Part shown: positions 14,994 to 23,550 of the stretch, in pieces | Position numbering within the stretch: position 1 is the stretch's first letter | How the letters are laid out: each line of letters begins with the position of its first letter | Source: Acidobacteriota bacterium | GTDB lineage: Bacteria > Acidobacteriota > Terriglobia > Terriglobales > Acidobacteriaceae | Length of the DNA: 32,635 nucleotides | Direction: 5' to 3' | NCBI GenBank assembly: GCA_021846945.1 | Contig: JAJZVZ010000043.1 | Location: forward strand, 1-32,635 | Position numbers and translations under genes: made by a program | The notes under the pieces: generated by a model | Database searches by the model: none | The model's input: the letters and a program-made list of their open reading frames with translations, nothing else | Told to the model about the DNA's origin: nothing

Positions 14994-15282
14994 ACACTAC
15001 CCACCACGTTTCAAACGGTGAGACACTTGCCAGCCGCGTGTTCGCCATTGATAAAGATACGCAGCATTCAATGAGAACTCTGCCTGTTGCGCTGGCTCAT
15101 GCAGCGCTGTGGTGCCACTACAGCGCCTTCAGCGAACATCTGCCCATTGCCGGCAGGGAGATTCCTGACACATCGATCACCTTTTTCCTTTACCGAAGGG
15201 TTTCAGGCTCTCTTCGCGAGCCGATCCCACATTCGAACGACCAACCGGCAGTCCAAAAAAATCATTTGGAGGAAGCTTTTAG

Positions 15283-18200
15283 ATGAACAACTTAGCCAGA
15301 TGTCTGACGCGCATCTTCCTCAGGGGAAATGTGGCCATTCTTGCCCTGGCCACGGCAGTGGGCATGGCGATGTACTGCTCCAGCGCATGGGCGCAGAGCG
15401 GCGCGGGCTCGATACAGGGCACAGTGACGGATGCCACCGGAGCCGTTATTCCAGAGGCCAGGATTCACGTGGTCAATCAGGCCACTTCAGTAACCACAGA
15501 CACCACGTCCAACGGCGTGGGCTTCTACCAGGTGCCGGGATTGTTCACAGGCAACTACACCGTGACATATTCGGCGCCCAATATGAAGACCTATGTAAGG
15601 AATATCCAGCTCCTGGTGGCCCAGAACGCGGTCATCAACCCGGTAATGACCGCCGGACAAATCACGCAGCAGATCGAAGTGACAGCGGACGTGGTGCAGC
15701 TGACCACCAGCGACAACGGAACGATCTCTTCCACTCTCGAGAATAGCCGGATCAACCAACTCCCCATGAACGGGCGCAATATTCTGCAGTTGGTCGGCGA
15801 AACCACGCCGGGACTCGAGAGCTGTAACCAGGACAGCTTCGGCGCCTGCGCTAACGGATTGATGGGCTCGGCGACGGAGTATGTGGCCGATGGCGTGACC
15901 CTGACCAACCGCGAATTTGGAGGCTCGCACTCGGGGCAGATTCAATTTCCCGATCCGGATTCGATTCAGGAAGTCCGCGTGGAAACGACCGGCTTGAGCG
16001 CGCAATATTCAACACCGGCCGCGGGCGTGATCACCACCAAGTCGGGAACCAACAGCGTGCACGGCACCATGTTTGAGACGGCGCGCAACAGCTACTGGGG
16101 CATCGCCAAGACCCGGCAAAATCCCGCCAACTATACCTCGCCGCCCTACATCCGCAACGAATTCGGAGCTTCGGCCGGTGGCCCCATCGTTATTCCTCAC
16201 CTCTATCATGGGAAGGACAAGAGCTTCTGGTTTGTCGCTTTTGAGCGTTACTCTTTGGCGAGTATCGGCTTTGAGACGGCTCACGTGCCTACAGTAGCCA
16301 TGCGAACCGGCGACTTCAGCCAGTTGACGAATAGCTCGGGCGTTCTTCAGAAGCTTTACGACCCCGCCACCACGCAGTCGTCGGCGAATAACTGGGCACG
16401 CACCGCGTTCAACGGCAATATAATCCCGGCTGGCCGCATCTCGCCGACGTCAAAGATCATCTTCGACATCACGCCCCTGCCGACAACGGACGCCAATCCG
16501 ATGGTTACGACCAATCTGGACGCGGTTAACCCGAATGAAACGCGCGCTCCGAGCATCACTTTCCGGCTCGACCATGTCTTCAATGAAAACAACCGCGCAT
16601 ATCTGCGCTATACGGGGAGCCCTCAAACGCAGACAGTGCTGCGCAACCAGCCGTCCAATCAACCGGCGTCCATAGCGGCCGACGGATTTCCTTTTGCCGC
16701 CAGTGGCGAGACCTATTACCAGTTGGCAATGTTCAACACTTCGCTGGGCTATACGCACGTATTTTCGCCAACCTTCTTTTCAGAGACAGTTGTGAGCCAG
16801 CAGTGGTGGGGTGAACAAAACCAGGCAGGCGGCACGCCGCTGGTTAACTTCGAGCAAAAACTGGGATTGCCCAACAACTTCGGGGAGCCCGGCTTTCCCT
16901 ATTTCCAGAGCATCTTCTGTCCCTTCAACGGCACGCAGTGGATCTACGGTTTGACCCAGATTATCTCGACCATCGATGAAAATTTGACCAAGACCATAGG
17001 GAAAAATCAGATGGAGTTCGGCGGGCGCTTCCGGCATGAGCGCATTGGCTCGCGTCCCGACATGAGCACGGACTCGATCGGCTTCGGCTCCTACGCCACC
17101 GCTCTCCTTAACCCGTCCACGATTGCCACCAATGCCTATTCCGCCACTGCGAATACAGGCAACGCCAACGCCGATATGTTTCTTGGCGGCGCCTCAAGCT
17201 ACAGCGTGAACCTGCAGCCGCCCTATCAGCACATGCACGATATGGAGTTTGATCTCTATTTCCAGGACAACTACCATATCACCCGGAACCTGACGTTGAA
17301 TCTCGGTTTGCGCTATGAGGCGCATCCGGCTCCGTGGATGAAATACGGCATGATGATGAGTTTCGATCTGAAGAACGACGCGATTGTGCTGGCCACGACC
17401 CCGCAAAACCTGATTGCTGAAGGGTTCACCACACAAGCGATTATCGACAACCTCAAGAACGACGGAGCAAAGATCGAGACCTCACAGCAGGCAGGGATGC
17501 CCGCCGGCGTGCTGGTGAATAATTACGATTTCACCTTCGGCCCCCGCGTGGGAATTGCCTGGCAGCCTTTCGGCGGAAAGTACGGCACGGTCGTGCGCGG
17601 CGCATACGGACGGTATATCTATCCGACTCCGATGCGCAGCACCTACGTTGGCATCAACAAGAACGTTCCGTTCAAGGCCGGCTATTCAAGGAGCTACACG
17701 TCGGCTTCGCAGTCGCCGGACGGCTTGCCGAACTACCTGATGCGCGCGCCGCAGACGGCGACCGGGCCAGTGACTGAAGGCACGCCGATCATGGGCATTA
17801 ACTCCGCCAACGTGGTGGATAGCACGACCGTCAACTCCATTCTGCCGGGGATGAGCATCAACAGCCTCAATCCCAAATACCCGCCGAATTACGTAACGCA
17901 GACCAACCTCACAGTCGAACAGCCGCTGAAGGGAAATTCAGCGCTGCGGATAAGCTGGCTCTATACGCATGGACAGAACCTGGATCAGGCATTCGAGTAC
18001 AACTACCATCCGTCAAGTTACGTTTGGGAGATGAAGACCGGCATCACTGCGCCCAATGGCGGAGTCTCGACGATTGGAACCAATCAGTACTCCAGCACTG
18101 CGACCGGCCCGTACGACAACGTCACCTGGGGCAGTGGAAGCTACATGGAACAGAAGAGCGGCTGGTCAAACAATAACGCGCTGCAGGTGAATTACCAGCG

Positions 18201-19173
18201 GCTCTTCCATCATGGAAGTGCCTATCAGATCAGCTACGTGTGGTCCAAGCCCTTCCGTGTGGGTGGAAACTGGAACCGCGACAACCTGATCTATCCCAGC
18301 GCGGACTTTGCCAACTCCGGCATTTCCGTGATGACGCCATCTTATGGAACGGTGTATACCCCCGATCTGGGTCCGGCACAGCCCTCGGGAACGGCCCCTT
18401 ACGCGTATTACCGCGCGATGAACCGCTTCCTGAATTACACCGTGGATACGGCGACCCCCAAGCACCATGTCGAGTTCAATGGCATCATCGATCTGCCGTT
18501 CGGCCGCGGCAAGCGGTTCTTTGGCAACGCGAACCGGTTCCTGAACGAACTGTTGGGCGGCTTCCAGATTGCCGGCGATGGGCACGTTGTCTCCGAGGAC
18601 TTCACCGTCACCAATACGAACTGGGGGCCGACCAACCCGCTCCATGTTTACAAGCACGGAGCCCGTGTCACCGATTGCCGCAGCGGCGTGTGCTACCAGA
18701 ACTTCGAGTGGTTCAACGGCTACGTTGCACCCACGGCGATCGCCGGCAACGCATGCGCCGGATCTTCAACCAAGGTAGTCACCGGCCTTCCTTCCGGATG
18801 GGCCCCCTACCAGAGTCCGATTGACACGACCTGCACTGCGACATCGACCGACAAATATTACGGGCAGAACCCGGTGAATATCACTCTCGCAAACGGGAAG
18901 ACGGGTGAGATCGGCTTCGATCCCGGTCCGGCAGGCACAAACCCCTACTCGCACACCGTGCTGAACGGGCCGTTCAACTGGACCGCTGACGCCTCTCTCT
19001 TCAAGGTCTTTCCGATCAAGGAGACGGTCAACCTGCGATTCAATATGGACGTTTTCAACGCGTTCAATGTGCAGGGCTACAACAATCCGAGCGGCACGGA
19101 CGGCGTGGAAACCATGCTCTCGTCACACAACACGCCGCGCCAGGTGCAGTTCACGCTGCGCCTCTCGTTCTAA
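15283..19173 (+). CDS. TonB-dependent receptor, Oar-like, complete
   Basis: The 1296-residue outer-membrane receptor imports an unknown ligand using TonB energy. A signal peptide (about 1-38, ending SSAWAQS) is followed by a carboxypeptidase-regulatory-like domain (about 40-125, GSIQGTVTDATGAVIPEARI), a plug domain with QLPMNGRNILQLVGETTPGL and GVITTKSGTNSVHGTMFE, and a long beta-barrel with many aromatic strands. It ends in RQVQFTLRLSF, the C-terminal aromatic typical of outer-membrane barrels. Length and order match the acidobacterial Oar-like group. GGAGG lies 10 bases before the ATG. It is divergent from the membrane regulator and ends before a strong terminator, so it is probably transcribed alone. 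No neighbouring SusD or hydrolase identifies the substrate. Confidence 0.95.
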   Translation: MNNLARCLTRIFLRGNVAILALATAVGMAMYCSSAWAQSGAGSIQGTVTDATGAVIPEARIHVVNQATSVTTDTTSNGVGFYQVPGLFTGNYTVTYSAPNMKTYVRNIQLLVAQNAVINPVMTAGQITQQIEVTADVVQLTTSDNGTISSTLENSRINQLPMNGRNILQLVGETTPGLESCNQDSFGACANGLMGSATEYVADGVTLTNREFGGSHSGQIQFPDPDSIQEVRVETTGLSAQYSTPAAGVITTKSGTNSVHGTMFETARNSYWGIAKTRQNPANYTSPPYIRNEFGASAGGPIVIPHLYHGKDKSFWFVAFERYSLASIGFETAHVPTVAMRTGDFSQLTNSSGVLQKLYDPATTQSSANNWARTAFNGNIIPAGRISPTSKIIFDITPLPTTDANPMVTTNLDAVNPNETRAPSITFRLDHVFNENNRAYLRYTGSPQTQTVLRNQPSNQPASIAADGFPFAASGETYYQLAMFNTSLGYTHVFSPTFFSETVVSQQWWGEQNQAGGTPLVNFEQKLGLPNNFGEPGFPYFQSIFCPFNGTQWIYGLTQIISTIDENLTKTIGKNQMEFGGRFRHERIGSRPDMSTDSIGFGSYATALLNPSTIATNAYSATANTGNANADMFLGGASSYSVNLQPPYQHMHDMEFDLYFQDNYHITRNLTLNLGLRYEAHPAPWMKYGMMMSFDLKNDAIVLATTPQNLIAEGFTTQAIIDNLKNDGAKIETSQQAGMPAGVLVNNYDFTFGPRVGIAWQPFGGKYGTVVRGAYGRYIYPTPMRSTYVGINKNVPFKAGYSRSYTSASQSPDGLPNYLMRAPQTATGPVTEGTPIMGINSANVVDSTTVNSILPGMSINSLNPKYPPNYVTQTNLTVEQPLKGNSALRISWLYTHGQNLDQAFEYNYHPSSYVWEMKTGITAPNGGVSTIGTNQYSSTATGPYDNVTWGSGSYMEQKSGWSNNNALQVNYQRLFHHGSAYQISYVWSKPFRVGGNWNRDNLIYPSADFANSGISVMTPSYGTVYTPDLGPAQPSGTAPYAYYRAMNRFLNYTVDTATPKHHVEFNGIIDLPFGRGKRFFGNANRFLNELLGGFQIAGDGHVVSEDFTVTNTNWGPTNPLHVYKHGARVTDCRSGVCYQNFEWFNGYVAPTAIAGNACAGSSTKVVTGLPSGWAPYQSPIDTTCTATSTDKYYGQNPVNITLANGKTGEIGFDPGPAGTNPYSHTVLNGPFNWTADASLFKVFPIKETVNLRFNMDVFNAFNVQGYNNPSGTDGVETMLSSHNTPRQVQFTLRLSF

Positions 19174-19195
19174 CCACAACGCATCCAATCCACGC

Positions 19196-19231
19196 AGCAA
19201 GCCCCGGCCGATGATCTGGCCGGGGCTTGCT
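19196..19231. terminator. Strong intrinsic terminator, probably bidirectional
   Basis: AGCAAGCCCCGGCC (19196-19209) and its exact reverse complement (19218-19231) form a perfect 14-base-pair stem with an 8-base loop, 22 bases past the receptor stop. The following bases (GTTTG) give only a weak T tract. It lies between convergent genes and may serve both. Confidence 0.85.
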
Positions 19232-19286
19232 GTTTGTGCAGCGATTGCGCATTCCCCTCGCCGCAATCTCAAAAAAACAAGGCAGG

Positions 19287-20030
19287 CTATTGCGCCGGAG
19301 GGTTCCGTGGCATCCGCGGCATTCCTCCAGCGGGCATCACCACCACGGCCACCGAAGCGGCGGTAAAGGCGCCTTCCTTCACTGCGCCATCAACGCGCAC
19401 CGTGTCGCCCACGTGCACATCGGCCAGGGTGATGGGATTGCGGCGTTCGCGGAAGGTGGTGTTTTCGTCGGCCACAAAGGTGTGCTCGGCCTGATCGACG
19501 GCTCCCATCAGGGTCACCTTTGTGCCGTCAATTGCTGTCACCTTGCCCATCAGCCAGGTTTTGCCATAGTTGGCCATCATGGCGCGCATGCGCTGGGCAC
19601 GCTGGGGATCGAGTTGCATGATCATCATGGCGCCCACGGATTTGGCGCTGGAGTCCAGTTGCCCCATGGCGGCGATGTCGTCGCCCACCTTGATGTCGGC
19701 AGCTTTGATCTGTTCCGGCGGATTGCCGCGCATTCCCATGCCGCCCGAGCCGGCCACCTGTTTGAGGATGCGTGTATTGTTGCTGAAGTTTACGGTGTAG
19801 GTCTGGCCCTCATAACTCTTGACGGTAAAGTGGTCAGTGGCCACCGCGGTCACCGTGCCGGTGACTCCGCGGCCGGCTCCCATCATGCCCATGCCGCCAA
19901 AGCCGCGTCCGCCGCGCTGGCCGTATCCGCCGGGATTCTGGGCGGGGGAAGGAGCGGCATTCGCGGGCAAACCGCAGGCAGCGCTGAGCGCGAGGCCAAG
20001 GGCCGTTGCAATCAAAAAACGAATTTTCAT
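19287..20030 (-). CDS. DUF5666-like secreted protein with two OB-like repeats
   Basis: The 247-residue product has a signal peptide (about 1-26, ending PANA), a Gly/Met/Arg-rich stretch (about 34-55) and two repeats of a small beta fold. The first runs GVTGTVTAVATDHFTVKSYE and IKVGDDIAAMGQLD. The second runs LMGKVTAIDGTKVTLMGAVD and VHVGDTVRVDGAVKEGAFTA. That G-x-V-T-A-x-x-G-x-x-x-T-V ... V-G-D-x-V pattern matches DUF5666-type domains, whose function is unknown. AGGAGA lies just before the ATG. It follows the first TPR gene by 51 bases on the same strand, so co-transcription is likely. Confidence 0.75.
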   Translation of the reverse strand: MKIRFLIATALGLALSAACGLPANAAPSPAQNPGGYGQRGGRGFGGMGMMGAGRGVTGTVTAVATDHFTVKSYEGQTYTVNFSNNTRILKQVAGSGGMGMRGNPPEQIKAADIKVGDDIAAMGQLDSSAKSVGAMMIMQLDPQRAQRMRAMMANYGKTWLMGKVTAIDGTKVTLMGAVDQAEHTFVADENTTFRERRNPITLADVHVGDTVRVDGAVKEGAFTAASVAVVVMPAGGMPRMPRNPPAQ

Positions 20031-20081
20031 GGCATCTCCTGAGGACCGGGGAAGTTGGCCCTATCGGGATAGACGCCAAAA

Positions 20082-20927
20082 TCATCTCGGAAGACGACGG
20101 GGCTCGAGTTTTGCACTTTGCTGGCCGTCGTCTACACCGATAAGCTTCTCGAACGCAGGCGTTCCGTGCAAGCTGGCGAATCCGGTGTCCGAGGCAATCT
20201 CTCTGCGGTCGGCAAAGCCTTCATTGAGAGCCCTGCGCAAATATCCAATGGCGCAATTGGGATGGCCGGCCTGCACACAGCCCTTTGCCATGAAGTAGTT
20301 CAAGGCGCCGCGCTGCTGCACAGAAGATGGGTCGGCTGCTTTGGGATTGGAGGTCTTTTCAAAGATGGCGGGATCGAGGGCGAGCGCCTTTCTGTACATA
20401 TTCCACCCTTCCTCGAATTTGCGCCGCCTCAGCAGATTGGTGCCAAGGTTCTTGTAGATAAGAGCAGACGCAGGGCCGATTTTGAGCGCCTTGCGGTAGT
20501 CGCTCTCGGCAGCCCTGTAGTTCTTGCGCTCATCCTCTATGGTTCCGAGATTGTTGAGCACCTGCGCGTAGCGTGGATTCAATGCCAGGGACCTCTTGTA
20601 ACAGTCAGAGGCATCCACGAGATCGAACAACATCTGGTAGGCGATCCCCAATTTATTCCAAAGGACCGCAGTCATCACCGGCGATTTTCTGTACGCCGCA
20701 ATGGCGCTCTGATAACGCTGGTGAAACATCATCGCATCCCCGATCTCTTCGGGGGTGAATTGGGTTGGGGCGCTCGTTCGGATCTGCGGCACAGGTTGAG
20801 CCAGTGCCGGCGCAGCCGGGGAAAGATGCGTTAAGGTTTGAGCGGAGATTGCTTGGGGCCCGAAGACAAAAAGAGCCACGAGCAGACCTCCGGTGGGAAG
20901 CCAACTGATGCCAAAATGTGTAGACAC
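20082..20927 (-). CDS. Exported TPR-repeat protein, copy 1
   Basis: The 281-residue product has a signal peptide (about 1-30, ending AISAQ), a proline-rich linker and about four to five tetratricopeptide repeats, such as AVLWNKLGIAYQMLFDLVDA, AQVLNNLGTIEDERKNYRAA and ALIYKNLGTNLLRRRKFEEG, followed by a C-terminal segment with NYFMAKGCVQAGHPNCAIGY. TPRs scaffold protein complexes and no enzyme site is seen. The start is a GTG with a perfect AAGGAGGT 8 bases upstream. It is a clear paralogue of the gene at 21196-22002, with near-identical repeat order. The conserved cysteine pair (GCVQAGHPxC) is kept in both. Confidence 0.85.
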   Translation of the reverse strand: MSTHFGISWLPTGGLLVALFVFGPQAISAQTLTHLSPAAPALAQPVPQIRTSAPTQFTPEEIGDAMMFHQRYQSAIAAYRKSPVMTAVLWNKLGIAYQMLFDLVDASDCYKRSLALNPRYAQVLNNLGTIEDERKNYRAAESDYRKALKIGPASALIYKNLGTNLLRRRKFEEGWNMYRKALALDPAIFEKTSNPKAADPSSVQQRGALNYFMAKGCVQAGHPNCAIGYLRRALNEGFADRREIASDTGFASLHGTPAFEKLIGVDDGQQSAKLEPRRLPR

Positions 20928-21021
20928 AGGGACCGACCTCCTTCGAAGGGAATGTCGGGGGAGGATTCATAAAGACGGGGAAGAAACTGTGTCTTCGAGA
21001 TTATGGGGCCAATGTAGAACG

Positions 21022-21042
21022 GTTGCAATACATTTTTGCAAC
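21022..21042. promoter_or_regulatory. Inverted repeat GTTGCAA-N7-TTGCAAC upstream of TPR copy 1
   Basis: GTTGCAA (21022-21028) and TTGCAAC (21036-21042) are perfect reverse complements separated by 7 bases, about 95-115 bases before the start codon. This suits a dimeric regulator site. The copy 2 upstream region has the related palindrome GTTGCAAC at 22086-22093, at a similar distance from its start. Confidence 0.4.
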
Positions 21043-21051
21043 TTCACCATC

Positions 21052-21068
21052 TTTCCCTTTTTGGGAAA
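21052..21068. promoter_or_regulatory. Inverted repeat TTTCCC-N5-GGGAAA upstream of TPR copy 1
   Basis: TTTCCC (21052-21057) and GGGAAA (21063-21068) flank five T residues. It could be an operator or a small hairpin. It lies 9 bases from the GTTGCAA repeat. No related copy is obvious upstream of the paralogue. Confidence 0.3.
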
Positions 21069-21195
21069 ATAGAGAATCGGGAATACCGGGAAGCCTCACC
21101 GGGCGTGCCTGTGGGTCGGCCTGCGGTGAGGTCGCATCTTGCAATGGTTGCCTGTCTCCTATTGCGCGGCCGTTCAACGACCAGGCAGGAGAGCT

Positions 21196-22002
21196 TCACT
21201 GGCCTTTGTGCGCTTCAATCAGCTCGTCGAACTCAGGATTTCCTCGCAAGGTGGAGAATTCGATGTCGGCAGCAACCTTGCTGGGATTGGTGAAGCCTTC
21301 ATTGAGAGCCTTGCGCAAGTAATCGACGGCACAATCTGGATGGCCGGCTTGAACACAGCCCTTCGCCATGTAATAGTTCATGGCGCCGCGCTCCTCGAGC
21401 GAAGCCGGGTTCAACGCCCTGGGACTGGCGGTGTTTTCAAAGATAGTGGGATCGAGAGCCAGGGCTCGTTTATAGGCGTCCCAACCCTTTTGGAATTTGC
21501 GCTGGGTCAGCAGATTGGTGCCAAGGTTTTTGTAAATCAGTGCAGATCTGGGATCGATCTTGAGCGCCTTGCGATAGTAGCGTTCGGCGGATTTGTAGTC
21601 TTTGATGGCGTACTCGACGGTGCCGAGATTATTGAGCACCTGCGCCTTGCGGGGATTCAGCTTCAAAGACTTCTTGTAGCAATCGGATGCATCTTCAAGA
21701 TCAAACATCATCTGGTAAGCTATCCCCATTTTGTTCCAGAGGTCAGCGGTCATCTTCGGGGATTTCTTGTAAGCCTCAATGGCGGCCTGGTAGCGCTTGT
21801 GAAGCATGAAGGTATCGCCGAGTTCCTCCGGCGTGGGCTGGGGCTGTGGGGCGGTTTGAACCTGCGGCGCAGATTGCGTGGGATCAGATGCGACGGAAGG
21901 AAAGTGAGTGGAGGTTTGAGCGGAGGCAGCCTGCAATTCGATGAGAAGAACCGCCAGCCAGCCTGCGACCAGACGCCAAGTGAATGGATTGCACCTGGAC
22001 AT
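21196..22002 (-). CDS. Exported TPR-repeat protein, copy 2
   Basis: The 268-residue product has a signal peptide (about 1-30, WLAVLLIELQAASAQ), a linker rich in P and Q, and TPR units matching copy 1 line by line, such as DLWNKMGIAYQMMFDLEDAS, AQVLNNLGTVEYAIKDYKSA and SALIYKNLGTNLLTQRKFQK, then NYYMAKGCVQAGHPDCAVDY. The frame stays open far upstream but that part is antisense to egtB. The ATG at 22002 has AAGGAGG 5 bases before it and gives the signal peptide. It lies 268 bases upstream of copy 1 on the same strand, divergent from egtB. Function is unknown, with no partner visible beyond the paralogue and the DUF5666-like gene. Confidence 0.87.
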   Translation of the reverse strand: MSRCNPFTWRLVAGWLAVLLIELQAASAQTSTHFPSVASDPTQSAPQVQTAPQPQPTPEELGDTFMLHKRYQAAIEAYKKSPKMTADLWNKMGIAYQMMFDLEDASDCYKKSLKLNPRKAQVLNNLGTVEYAIKDYKSAERYYRKALKIDPRSALIYKNLGTNLLTQRKFQKGWDAYKRALALDPTIFENTASPRALNPASLEERGAMNYYMAKGCVQAGHPDCAVDYLRKALNEGFTNPSKVAADIEFSTLRGNPEFDELIEAHKGQ

Positions 22003-22242
22003 GCGCGCCTCCTTCTGAGGGAATTCCGGGGCGAGCAACCGGGGAAGAAGTATGTCCGATGAAATTATCGGTCCGGCGCTGCGCCGTTGCAACACCGTTT
22101 CCGGTATTTCGTCACCTTTCTTTCCGCCGAAGGTTGACGAATACGGAAGACGAGAAGTCCCAAAATCAGCCGCGAGTTGCGCCGGGAAGCGGCGGAGGCT
22201 CTGGCCTGGGGTTACACTCATCGCAGTGCGGGAAGGTGAGTC

Positions 22243-23523
22243 ATGAATGCCAAGATCGAGGATCATCTGCAAACAGAGATCGCTCTGCGATTTCGCGGTG
22301 TACGGCGGCGTACGCTGTCTCTCTGCGAGCCACTCTCGGCTGAGGACATGATGGTGCAGTCCTGCCCGGAGGCCTCGCCGGTCAAGTGGCATCTGGCGCA
22401 CACCACATGGTTCTTCGAGTCCTTTGTGCTCAGGGAGTTCCTGCCCGGCTACCGGCTCTTCCATCCGGATTTTTCCTGGCTTTTTAACAGCTACTACCAG
22501 AGCTTTTCTGCTTTTCCTGAAAAACGGCTGCGGTCGTCGTTTTCGCGCCCCGGACTGGATGAGATTTTGCGTTACCGGGAACATGTGGACGAGGCGATCG
22601 AAGAGTTGCTGGGTCAAAGCCCTGCGCCGGAGGCACTCCACCGCCTGGAACTGGGCGTAAACCACGAGGAACAGCACCAGGAGTTGCTGCTGACTGATGT
22701 TCTGCACGCGTTCTTCACCAATCCACTGCGTCCCGCGTATCAACCGGGAGAGGTGGAAATGGGCGCAGAGAGTGAAGCGCTGAGCTTTCTGGAGTTTGAG
22801 GGCGGGTTGCACGAGATCGGGCATGCGGGCAAGGGTTTCTGTTTCGATAATGAGCTGCCCCGGCATCGCGTCTGGCTGGAGCCGTTTGCGTTCGCGGGAC
22901 GCCTGGTCACATGTGGCGAGTTCGCATCGTTCATGGCCGATGACGGGTATAGCCGTCCGGAGCTTTGGCTTTCGGCAGGGTGGGACGCGGTGAAGAGTAA
23001 CGGCTGGCAGGCGCCACTCTACTGGACGCGACGAGACGGAAATTGGAACCTGTTTACGCTGCGCGGCGAGCTGTCCCTGGACAAGCTGAAAGCCGCTCCG
23101 GTGAGTCATGTCAGCTACTTCGAGGCTGACGCCTATGCGCGTTGGGCGGGGAAGAGGCTGGCCACCGAGTTTGAATGGGAGTTTGCGGCTGAAGACGCGG
23201 ACGAGATAGAAGCGGCGGACGGGAATTTGCTGGAGACGGGGCGGCTGATGCCCTGGCCCTCCACCGAACTGGCAGAAAATCAGGGCGGAGCGCAGTTTTT
23301 TGGCGATTGCTGGGAGTGGACGGCAAGCGCCTACCTGGGCTATCCGGGCTTCAAGCCGCTGGCCGGGTCGCTGGGCGAGTACAACGGCAAGTTCATGAGC
23401 GGGCAAATGGTGCTGCGCGGCGGCTCGTGCGTTACGCCAGGCGACCATATTCGCGCCAGCTACCGAAATTTCTTTGCGCCGGAGACACGCTGGCAATTTT
23501 CCGGCATAAGGCTTGCATCGTGA
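22243..23523 (+). CDS. egtB: Ergothioneine biosynthesis sulfoxide synthase EgtB
   Basis: The 426-residue non-haem iron enzyme joins trimethylhistidine (hercynine) to gamma-glutamylcysteine or cysteine as a sulfoxide, using oxygen. The N-terminal DinB-like domain supplies the iron ligands in WHLAHTTWFFE (around residues 50-53) and NHEEQHQELL (H-x3-H, near residues 141-145). The C-terminal formylglycine-generating-enzyme/sulfatase-modifying-like domain shows FDNELPRHRVWLEPF, PVSHVSYFEADAYARWAGKR and LRGGSCVTPGDHIRASYRNF. The length is typical. The ATG at 22243 has GGAAGG before it. EgtD follows 27 bases later, so the two form an operon. Confidence 0.93.
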   Translation: MNAKIEDHLQTEIALRFRGVRRRTLSLCEPLSAEDMMVQSCPEASPVKWHLAHTTWFFESFVLREFLPGYRLFHPDFSWLFNSYYQSFSAFPEKRLRSSFSRPGLDEILRYREHVDEAIEELLGQSPAPEALHRLELGVNHEEQHQELLLTDVLHAFFTNPLRPAYQPGEVEMGAESEALSFLEFEGGLHEIGHAGKGFCFDNELPRHRVWLEPFAFAGRLVTCGEFASFMADDGYSRPELWLSAGWDAVKSNGWQAPLYWTRRDGNWNLFTLRGELSLDKLKAAPVSHVSYFEADAYARWAGKRLATEFEWEFAAEDADEIEAADGNLLETGRLMPWPSTELAENQGGAQFFGDCWEWTASAYLGYPGFKPLAGSLGEYNGKFMSGQMVLRGGSCVTPGDHIRASYRNFFAPETRWQFSGIRLAS

Positions 23524-23550
23524 GAAAGTGAAGCGCATCGAACGAAGAAC

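Noticed and set aside
22003-23538. A 780-codon minus-strand frame extending the second TPR gene upstream across egtB
   Set aside because: The upstream part is antisense to egtB, while the ATG at 22002 has a strong ribosome-binding site and starts a signal peptide.
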